Shown: in pieces, positions 32,868-44,800 of the stretch | Numbering within the stretch: position 1 is the stretch's first letter | How the letters are laid out: every line of letters starts with the position of its first letter | Origin: Dryomyza anilis | Lineage: Eukaryota; Arthropoda; Insecta; Diptera; Dryomyzidae | DNA length: 64,000 nt | Reading direction: 5' to 3' | Assembly (NCBI GenBank): GCA_951804985.1 | Contig: OX638134.1 | Coordinates: 9,507,017 to 9,571,016 of the forward strand | Notes under the pieces: model-generated | The model's database searches: none | Told to the model about the DNA's origin: nothing | Seen by the model: the letters and a program-made list of their open reading frames with translations, nothing else | Program-made: the position numbers and the translations under genes

Positions 32868-35800
32868 GTGAGTAATTTAATTAAACAAAGTGTTTTCATA
32901 AAATAAATAATCGTTTAAAGAAAAGAAGCTAAAACAAAATATGATCGGCATTATGTAAGTGTTGTTATTGTTTAATTGGCGTGGGGGATATTCGCGGCAG
33001 TGCACAAAATAAACCCCAAATGAAATAATGTCCACAAACAAAAAGAAAAGGAATATAAAATGAAAATTTTATTTGGTGCAATATTTGAAATATCGAAATT
33101 CAAAATGTAGAAAGATTGTCGAGACCAAAAATATGTCTGAAAAAAAAAAATCGAAAATGAAAATGTGGAAATTTCAAAGTAACTTTAAACGTAAAAAAAA
33201 AAATGTTGAAATATAAGGCATGTAGGAAAAGAAAATTTTGTGTTTCATCTTTTTTTTTTATTTAAACATTTCGTACTAACTTCGTTCTATCTTAAGTTAC
33301 AAATATTTTGGTGTTTTAAGCAGGGACTAAAACCCTTTGGAATATCGCATCTGATTCCAAAATTTTTAAAATAGCGGTTCCGATTTCGGTTCCAACCAAA
33401 CAAATTATATGGTTTCCAATTACAGTTCTTAATAACCCTCAATACATATTTAAAGGGTTTTTCAATAAGAGCGCTACAAAAGTTTTTTTCAAGGGTTTTT
33501 CAACAGGGACGCTACAAAAGTAGAGCGACAGGGACAGCAAACGACGCCGCTCTTTTGACATTTCTCTTCAGTAAGGTTTGGCATTTCATGATTGAAAGAT
33601 ATACGAGCCAACAACGAGTCGAAATTATTAAAATTTACTACCGAAATTCGAATTCGTATATCTCTCCATCATGAAATGGCAAACCTTACTGAAGAGAAAT
33701 GTCAAAAGAGCGGCAAGAAATATGGCGTCGTTTGTTGTCCCTGTCGCTCTACTTTTGTAGCGTCCCTGTTAAAAAACCCTTTACTTAATAACCCCAGGAC
33801 AAAATTTTTGTAATTTATCTGGAATATTTCGGAGATATTTCTGAAAAACGCACATATATATCGAATATTTTAGGAAGTGTATAGCAGGCTGTAAATTTGT
33901 GTGGAATTTTTATGTCAGTTTCACGAGATACGGGCAGAAAACAGACAGCTTTTGATACAAACTCCGCCTTTGTCTGTTTGAAATATGTCAAAAAATGTTT
34001 CAAAACTACCTCGACCCTGTCAAAAATTTTGTCTGGGGAACGGTTCTGGTTCCAAAAATTTTAACGATTCCTATTCCGGTGATTTGCTGTCCCTGGTTTA
34101 GACATTTTTAAATTTCTGAATTTTCGAAATATCGTACGGATTTCTTTATTTCATATATCTAATTATTTTGGGTGTTTTTTTTTGTTTTGATATACTAGTT
34201 ATATAGTGTTTCTTTATTATTATTATTATTTATTAGGGGGTTATTTTATATTCATAGTTGGGTGGAGTCAAATTTTGGAGCTGACTTTATTTTTGATTTG
34301 AATTTTGTAAGTTTTGTGTTCCAATTATATATCTGTTTTTCTTTTTTCATTGGGTATTAGTTTATTACGGCTTATTTCATTGGGTCACTATTTCGTATTG
34401 CCATTTTCACGCATGTTATTTCAACGACCTTGTTGTGCTTTATAGTTGTTTTTGTTATTAATGTTGTTGTTGTTTTTGTATATTATTATGGTATGTAAAC
34501 AAATCTATTTTCTTTAATAAATAGTTTGATAAGCCGCTAATACAACGACATAAAATTTTAACTGCAAAAAACATGTTTTTCATTTAAAATTCCCCCTTTT
34601 CAAAATGTTAATTTTATTGCAGGCACTTTTCCGATCGACACCACCAAGACGCGCCTACAAATTCAAGGTCAGAAACACGATCAGAAATTCAGCAAACTAC
34701 GTTATAACGGCATGACGGATGCCTTCGTTAAGATCTCCAAGGAGGAAGGACTGCGCGCGCTATACTCAGGGTGCGTATGTACTTTAAAAAGTTAATAAAC
34801 ACTTTTTGTATTTAGAATTGAAAATTTTACGTCACATTCGTCTAATAGTCGTTCGTTTCGAAATACAGAAAGAGACCCCAAGGCTAAGACCAATTGTAGG
34901 GTATTCGCAAAAGTCGGAAGCTGTCAATTGACTGAAGCACGCGGGTGCAAAGTTTCATAAAACGCCATCTCGTTTAGCACCTTATAATGTAGCCAATTTG
35001 CGCAAACAGGTTTAATTAGTATTACGCGATTAATACATGATTAAAACAAAACATTCTACACGATATGTAATCGGTTTTGCAATTAGCACTTTTTATACAA
35101 GGGGTACTTAATGAAAGGAAAATAATAAAAACAAACTTTATAAAAAAATTATGGCATAAATGCGGGCATTTGCAACTTTCGATCGAGTTTTTTTTTATAA
35201 AAAAAAGATCGATGATCCAGTTGCGTTTGAATGTTAATAGAAGTTGAACTTAGTTGAGTCAGCAATTTAGTCGAATTTGCACACACCCTTAGAATTAGTT
35301 TTTAAAATACATTTTCAATTTAGATTTCTGTATACAAAAATATTCAAAGCGTTGACATTGACTTGAATGATTTTAAATAAATTGGTCATCCAAAATGAGG
35401 GTTTTGCGTTGGGCTAGTAATCCGCCATTTAAAAGCGATGCATCACCGAAGACAGACAACATTCCTAGGATACCGACCCAAAAACAAATATGAAAACCTA
35501 AGAAAACGTTAAAAAGATCATGATTTACGGATATGCCACTGGGATGTCCGAATTCTTTAGAGGGAAGGTCTCACTATCCAGCTGGTTGATGTACTCGAAA
35601 AATACAAGGCTGACATCACTGAAATCCAGGAAATAGGTAGAATGTACAAAGGGTCATTCTAAACAAGCATCCCGAGTCATCTACAATAGCTGCCAAGCGA
35701 AGAGTCACGAATTTGGATGTGGATATCTACATCAGCCTAATTTATGCGCCCGCTTCGTTGAATGAAAAGAACGTTGAAACCAAAAAAGCTTTTACATGCG

Positions 35801-38800
35801 TCTCGAAGTGCTTCTCCGCCTCTATACCACAATTGTGGTTTTCGCTTTTAACACCAAATTGGGTAAGGAGGGCATTTTGTCTTACAGTCTGAACATTCAG
35901 ACCCAACGACAACACTTCGGATAATAGAAAAAGGCTGGTTGACTGTTGTTGAAGGTGCGGCACGAAACATGATATTTAGTAGTACTAGATTTCGACATCT
36001 CAATATTTACAAGACCACATTACGGTCACCTGATCACTTTGAGTATATTGTAATTGACGGATGCCACGTACACTCGATCCGAAATCCTGTCTCACGCCTG
36101 TTTTCCCAAAACTCGATGAACATCGAGCGGAAGAGTGCAGTTGATGACAAAAAGAAAAATAAATCCCCATTTCACATTCCATTTCAGAATAAGCGACAAA
36201 GACGGGGGTCATTACATGCTAATTATAGTCGAACTTGGCAATAGTATTAGATTATCTTCTCATTACATATTTACTTTATAAGTGAAATAATGTGACCTAT
36301 TCTAAATTCGGTTATAATCAACATATAATGACCCTTCATTCGCTTATTTTATTATTAAAGGGTTTTTCAATAAGAGCCGCTACAAAAGTTTTTTTTAAAT
36401 AAAACAAAAACGGTTTTTGGATATCAATGAAATTCTTTATTCCTGTAAAAGTACGTTCGATGCCATTATGTATGGAACTCGATTTGTTTTGCATGGCCAC
36501 CACGGGCACGCTTGCAGAAGTCCAGACGCTGAACCCAATTTTCGACGGTTTTCAAGCATAAATCGGCCGATACTGCTGCAATTTCACGTTCGATATTCGT
36601 ACGAAGTTCATCAATCGTCGCTGGCTTGTTGGCATAGACCATAGACTAGACGTAGCCCCACAGGAAATAGTCTAACGGCGTCAAATCGCACGACCGAGGC
36701 GGCCAATCGACTGGACCATTTCGTGAGATAACACGTTCTCCAAACTTGGTTTCCAATAAATTGATTGTGGCATTCGCTGTGTGGCTTGTGGCGCCGTCCT
36801 GTTGGAACCACATGTTCTCCAAGTCCATATCATCCAATTGGGGCCAAAAATATTCGGTTATCATTGAACGGTAGCGATTCCCATTCACAGTAACGTGCCG
36901 GTCTTGATCATCACGGAAGAAGTACGGCCCAATGACGCCGCCGGCCCATAAACCGCACCAAACCGTAATTTTTTCGGGATGCAATGATGACTCATGGAGT
37001 ACTTGTGGATTGCTGTCTGACCAATAACGCATATTTTGTTTATTGACGAAGCCATTCAGCCAGAAATGAGCCTCATCGCTGAAGATGATTTTTCGAATTT
37101 TTACTACCAAATTTCGGTAGTAAATTTTAATAATTTCGACTCATTGTTGGCTCGTATATCTTTTCGTCATGAAATGGCAAACCTTACTGAAGAGAAATGT
37201 CAAAAAAGCGGCAAGAAATATGGCATCGTTTACTGTCCCTGTCGCTCTACTTTTGTAGCGTCCCTGTTGAAAAACCCTTTATATATGCGTAGATCGAATG
37301 CGGTCACTCCAAAACAAATCTAATGCAGAAACTGGATGTAAAATCTAGGTGATACGAAATACAAAATCATCTAAAAATCGTCGGTGATGTAATGATGATT
37401 TTATGTGTGCAAAGGACACATGTCTCTCGATCAATGTGTACGGCTGCCGAAAAGGTGCTTGGATTTTAACGGATCCCTTTTGGAATAAGTGGTATGATCA
37501 AGAATGTCGCGCATCCACTGCAGAGAAACATTCTGTCTGACTATACTAAAGCAACTTGTTGAACATTTTTATCTAAAGAATATAGTATTCGTTTAAAATT
37601 TATAAAAGAGAACTTAATTTGGATTATTTTTAAATACTAAATCTTCCTGTTCCCAAAAATTCCTAAACTTACTACAAAACGCTGAATGAAGAGTAAGAAG
37701 GAAAGTTAGTTTTGTTTTGTCTCACACTGAAGTTCCACCCTACAGTCGGTATTTACGCAAATCTATAAAAAAAAATTCTACCTTAGTTATTGATTTGAGT
37801 TAATTATTGAGTATGTCGGTAATAGTGCGTCTTTTGCACTCAATCTCCAAAGAGTTAGGATTCTGATTGAACGATTATGAAAGACAAAAGTTAATGTCTT
37901 CTGCAAAAGAATAAATTGAGTTCTATCTATGTCCATATCATAAGATCATTGATAAAACCCCTAAATAGGAATGGGGACAGCACGGAATCCTGCGGAACTT
38001 CAAAATTTATGGAATTTTTTTTTTGCAAGAACACCATCCATCGGAACTCATACAAATATTTGAAATGAGCCATTGATTTACCAAGTTCAAAGTGCGCTTT
38101 ACACAATTTATAGTTAAAGTTGTTAGATTTTTGAATATTTTGTATAAGGAATGCACACGAACAAATTATAACATAGTGTTTTACTTCCTACTTTTGTTGG
38201 AAGGGTCCGATAAAATAAAACTAGTATATCATCGTCTTTCGTTTTATTGAGAGATGAACCCAAAATAAATTATTTTTATTTCCACGGATATGTTTGCTAA
38301 AAATGGGTACTTTAATGGGTACTGCTTTAATTCGAAAAATTATTGTGAAATTTTTTTCAACAAAAACAGAAATGGACTCATTAAAAAATTGTCAAATCTG
38401 TTGAAGTGTTCCATCAAAACGGTAGAAAAACATCAATGACAATCTATACATTGATCGACAATCTAAGCATCTAGCGGAAATGTGGATCGGGAGACCTACA
38501 TAAAGATAAACATCTCAAGAACATCTTTCATAAAAAATCCAAATGCTTCAGTTAAAAAATGCAGTTACTTCGAATCATTTCAAAGTGAAAAGGAAAGTGC
38601 CAGAAATGTACAGAACACAAAAAAAAGTCCCTAGAAAATTTCTCGCGTGTCTGGTAATATGTAACTGTAGTAAAAGAAGCCATTCGTATTTAACTTCTGG
38701 GTCAATAAACACTTATATTGCTGAATGCTTGCAAAAGTTGTGAACACCACTTTTAATCCAGCATTAGGTATCTAATTTTCATTTGGTCTCATCTGCTACT

Positions 38801-41800
38801 ATGGAAAAAAAGCGAAGGGGTGGTACACCAGCAATAATATGAATATTGTACCTAGAGAGGATAATGCGCCAAACTGCCCAGAACTGAGGTCAGTAGAACG
38901 TTATTGGGTTCTAATTAAGCGAAAACTGAAGGAGACGAAAGGTGTATCGAACAGAAATGAATTTAAGATTAACTGGACTGAATCTTCCAAAAATATGAAT
39001 GAAATCGTCAGAAAGGGTTTGATGGATGGAAAGTTCAAAAACCTTCTTATAAAAAAATAATTATAATTTTTTTTTTGTAAAGAATTTACATAGAGTGACG
39101 TTCAATACAATAAAATTACGCATAGTTTGTATTTTTTCGTGCGCACTTCTTAACTGTAATTTCTAAATGCTGTTAGTCGTATAAAAAACAAACAAGTAAA
39201 GGGTTTTTCAATAAGAGCGCTACAAATGTTTTTTCAAGGGTTTTTCAACAGGGACGCTACAAAAGTAGAGCGACAGGGACAGCAAACGACGCCATATTTC
39301 TTGCCGCTCTTTTGACATTTCTCTTCAGTAAGGTTTGCCATTTCATGATGGAAAGATATACGAGCCAACAACGAGTCGAAATTATTAAAATATACTACCG
39401 AAATTCGAATTCGTATATCTTTCCATCATGAAATGGCAAACCTTACTGAAGAGAAATGTCAAAAGAGTGGCAAGAAATATGGCGTCGTTTGCTGTCCCTG
39501 TCGCCCCCACTTTTGTAGCGTCCCTGTTGAAAAACCCTTTATCTATTAAAAGTAGTTAAAATAATAACCGCAAATTATCTAATAACTTAAATATATAAAT
39601 ATTTTGTTATTACCAACTATCTGCTCACGCAGCATTGTTATCAACACTACTTAAGTGTTCCACACATGTTTTATTCACGTGTCTTCGAAACACATATTAC
39701 CCTCTAATATTTTTTTCTATTGATTTATGATACAAAAACCTATTAGTTTAACACACTTAATAAATATTGCACTACGTGCTTTAAATCATTTCATATAATT
39801 GCAGTCAATAACATTTATAGACTGTCAACCAAAAAAAAACAAAAACGTTTTAATGCGACGCACACGTTACTAAAATCAAAAAGAAAAAATGCCTCGCCGG
39901 CTATATTTAGCGCGTTCTTGTTTATACCCTATGTTTTGATCAAAATGTCGAAAAGTAATTTTGTTTAGTCATTAAGTTGTATTAATACAAAGTACAAATT
40001 TAAAGATAGGCAAAGTATTTTTAATAGCTTTTTTTCTGCTCTGCTTTTAACTGAAGTGTTTTTTTTTTTATTTATTTAATATTTTCTTTTATTTTTATAG
40101 CATTTGGCCCGCTGTCTTGCGTCAGGCTACCTATGGCACCATCAAATTTGGCACATATTATACACTGAAAAAATATGTCACCGAACATGGTCTGCTGCTT
40201 GATCCCGTCACGGGCACAGAACGTGTCTGGGGTAATATATTGTGTGCCGCCACAGCGGGTGCCGTCTCCTCTGCCATTGCAAATCCCACCGATGTCCTCA
40301 AGGTGCGCATGCAAGTGCACGGGAAGGGCTCACAGCAGCATGGCCTGTTTGGTTGTTTTGCCGAAATCTATCGACATGAGGGTGTGCGTGGTCTGTGGCG
40401 TGGCGTTGGACCGACGGCGCAACGTGCGGTGGTCATTGCGTCGGTGGAGCTGCCTGTCTATGATTTCTGCAAGTTGCAGCTGATGAGCGCCTTTGGTGAT
40501 CATGTGGCCAATCATTTTATGTAAGTGAAAATGTGTGTTTTTTTTTTGTACAGTTGAATTGTTTTTCTTGCTTTCGTTCAAATTTCGATTTTTATGAATT
40601 CTCCATACAAAAAATTAGTTTAAGAATTCAAGATGTTTGATTTGAATTCGTTTGGAAAACTTACAATAAAAATAAACACAAAATGAAACACAAAAACAAA
40701 AACATGACACAAATGCAATAACACAAATCACAATAAAACCAATACAAACAAAAAAAATAAATGAAAAACACAATGGAAAAAACAAAAGTCAAATAAACAC
40801 ACAAAAAAGAGAAAAAAAAAACAAAAAAGAAAAGTAAAATAAAATAAAAGCAAAAACACAAAGTCAAACGTAAAAACAAAAAAAAATATATAACAAAATC
40901 AAAAACAAAATATAGCATAATCAAAAATAAAAACAAAATTTAAATATAAAAAAAAACATAACCCTTAATTAATATCAAAACAAAATTCTAAACGCATAAA
41001 TCAAAAACACAGAATCAAAAATAATCACAAAATACTAAATCAAAAATAAAAAAACATAATAACAAAAATAAAATCAAATTTAAAAATTCAAAATTTCAGA
41101 AATAAGCAAAAAATTAAAATTATAAAATAATAAAGGCAAAAATTAAAAAAAGGGAAAGACAAAATTAAAAGAAAAACAACAGCAAAAACTCGAAATTAAA
41201 AAAAAAATTTAAAATCAAAAGAAAAAAAAAATAAAAGAAATAAGCAAAAACTAAAAATTATAAAAAATACATAAAAAGACGAAAAACTTGAAAATAAAAG
41301 CAAAAAAACATAATCAAAAAAAACAATAGCAAAAAAATACAAAAGAAAAAAACAAATGTAAATGAAAAATACAAAAGCAAAAATAAACCAACAGCAAAAT
41401 AAAAACAAAAATTACAATAAAACGTAAAATAACACAATATTATCAGAAAAAAATGGTAAAAGAAAACCCAAGAAAAAAATGAAAGAAAAAAAAACATAAA
41501 CAAAAATTAAAAAAGTACTACAGAAAACAACACAAATTAAAAAATCTAGTAAAATCCCGAAGTCAAAAACAAATGAAAAATATAATAACAAAAATTTAAG
41601 CAAAAACACGAAATTAAAAGCAAATTTAGAAATCCAAAATCAAAATAAAAAAAAAAATAAAAAGAAAAAACAATAAGCAAGAACTAAAAAATTATAAGAA
41701 AATGACACAATAACAAAAACACGAAAGAAAAATACAATAGCAAGAAACACAAAAATAAAAGAAAAAACAAAAAAATAAATGAAACAGACAATAACACAAA

Positions 41801-44800
41801 TAAAAGCAAAAACACAAAAGCAAAACAATAACAAAAATAAAACAGAAAACCCAATAAAAAGTCAAACCAAAAGAAAAATAAGAAAATATTATCAACAAAA
41901 AAATAAAAAATAAAAGCATTAACAAAACGGATACCCAAAATCATAAAAAAAAAACAAATGAAAAATATAATTGCAAACAAAAAAGAAATCCAAAATCAAA
42001 ATAAAAATATAAAAAATAAGCAATAACTAAAAAATTATAATATAAAAAACACGATAGCAAAAATAAATACAAAACACAAAATTAACAATAGAAAACTCAA
42101 TAGCAAAAACACAAAAGAAAAATACAATAGCAGGAATCAAACACAAGAATAAAAGAAAAAACACAAAAATAAATGAAAAAGACAATAACACAAATAAAAG
42201 CAAAATAATACCAAAAACGAAACACAAAACTCAAAATTGCAATAAAAAGCAAAACCAAAAGAAAAATTATGAAAACAGTATCAACAAAAAAATACAAAAA
42301 AAAAAGCATTAACAAAACAAAAACTTAAAATTATAAAAAAATAAGAAAAAAATAAAAGAAAAAAACTTAAAAAACATTAGAATAGTACTGCAGAAAATAA
42401 CACACATTAAAAAAAATCAAGTAAAAACCCGAAAACAAAAACAAATGAAAAATATAATAACTAAAATTTAAGCAAAACCACGAAATTAAAGGGTTTTTCA
42501 ACAGGGACGCTACAAAAGTAGAGCGACAGGGACAGCAAACGACGCCATGTTTCTTGCCGCTCTTTTGACATTTCTCTTCAGTAATGTTTGCCATTTCATG
42601 ATGGCAGAAGCGTCGTATGTTCGTGAATTGGGCTGAGCAACAACTTGAAAATGATTCGGATTTTCATCGAAAAATCATCTTCAGTGATGAGGCTCATTTC
42701 TGGCTGAATGGCTTCGTCAATAAACAAAATATGCGTTATTGGTCGGACAGCAATCCACACGTACTCCATGAGTCATCATTGCATCCCGAAAAAATTACGG
42801 TTTGGTGCGGTTTATGGACGTGAAATTGCAGCAGTATCGGCCGATTTATGCTTGAAAACCGTCGAAAATTGGGTTCAGCGTCTGGATTTCTGCAAGCGTG
42901 CCCGTGGTGGCCATACAAAAGAAATCGAGTTCCATACATAATGGCATCGAACGTACTTTTACAGGAATAAAGAATTTCATTGATATCCAAAACCGTTTTT
43001 GTTTTATTTGAAAAAACTTTTGTAGCAACTCTTATTGAAAAACCCTTTAAAAGCAAATTTTAAAATCCAAAACCAAATAAAAAAAAAACAAAAGAAGTAA
43101 CCAACTAAAAATTTTAAGAAAAAAAAACACAATAGCAAAAATAAATACAAGCACAAAAAACACGAAAGAAAAATATAATAGCAAGAAAAAATACAAAAGC
43201 AAAATAATAGCAAAAATAAAACACAAAACCTAATACTGCAATAAAAAACAAAACCAAAAGAAAAATAAGAAAATAGTTTCAACAAAAAAATACAAAATAA
43301 AAGCATTAACATAACGAAAACCCAAAATTATTAGAAGAAACACGAAAACAAAAAAGCCAAAAATCAAAAGGAAAAAATAAAAGCAAATTCTCAAACAGAA
43401 AATAACAGAAAATAAACTAAATAAAAACTCTAAATCAAAATAAAACTCAAAAGGGCATTCCATAGTAACTGGCGTTACAAACTCATAATTAAAACCTTTT
43501 CATTTGATAAATTAAAACAAAAAAATAGATATATTTTAAGATGCATAGGATAGCACTTATTGTTCTCTATGCATGCATAAAAAAACTTCTTTCTATAATT
43601 TTGATATTACATCCTGTGACGGGAGTTATAAAGGGTTTTTCAATAAGAGCGCTACAAAAGTTTTTTCTAGGGTTTTTCAACAGGGACGCTACAAAAGTAG
43701 AGCGACAGGGACAGCAAACGACGCCATATTTCTTGCCGCTCTATTGACATTTCTCTTCAGTAAGGTTTGCCATTTCATGATGGAAAGATATACGAGCCAA
43801 CAACGAGTCGAAATTATTAAAATTTACTACCGAAATTCGAATTCGTATATCTTTCCATCATGAAATGGCAAACCTTTCTGAAGAGATATGTCAAAAGAGC
43901 GGCAAGAAATATGGCGTCGTTTGCTGTCCCTGTCGCTCTACTTTTGTAGCGTCCCTGTTGAAAAACCCTTTACGTACTTTTTCAAAAAAAAAAAAAAGAG
44001 TTTACTCTATAAAGTATTCAAAAGTGACTCGTCAAAAATTCCAGTTACATTTATCTCTTCATTTTGTCATAATTTTTATTTCATTTCATACAAAAAATTC
44101 TGTCAATGGAATCTCTGACGTTTTTTCGACGAATCACTTTTCGTTTCGTTTTACAAAATAAGGGGGTTAGAGAAAATAAGCGGACTATAAAGACTTACTA
44201 TACCTTAAATTCTTAATTAATATGACCTCTAAAACAATAGTCTGCATTGGTTACTTTGATCACTTATGTTATTATCTGAGATATATATATATTTTAAATT
44301 TATCAAAAAAAAAAAAGTGTCACGTAGAGCAGAGAGTATATATTTGATATAGAGTTTCCATACAGGTGGTTTCGCTGCCATCGTTCAAACATCTGAGTAT
44401 AGTGCAAAAACTATACGCGATAGAGCAAAATGGTTTTCAGATTCGAGTTCAGGAAATAAAACTGATCTAAAAACCGTCGTTATAAATTCAAATAAATTCA
44501 AACATTGGTTATGTGGAAATTGAAACGAAAATGTTGTCAACAGACACATTTTCAAATCAATATTCTGATGTTTTCTGCCACATTTTTGGACAGAAAAATA
44601 ATTAAATTTTATAAGGCGTTGGATTTAAATATATCTTGGTAAGTTTGGTTGCAAATTATCCGCGGACAGATCCAGTTTTGTGCACTGTTTTCCTCTGTTA
44701 ACTTCAATCTGTAAAATTTCAATTCCACATAACCAATGTTTTCGGCAGCGACGCCAGCAAACTCGGAAGGAAACTCTATATTAAATGTATACTCTCTGCG

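Noticed and set aside
36417..37323. Plus-strand frames of 75-101 codons across the mariner copy
   Set aside because: They are antisense shadows of the minus-strand transposase remnant.
40661..43463. Phe/Tyr-rich minus-strand frames in Bmcp intron 3
   Set aside because: They are the complement of an A-rich array inside a well-defined intron.
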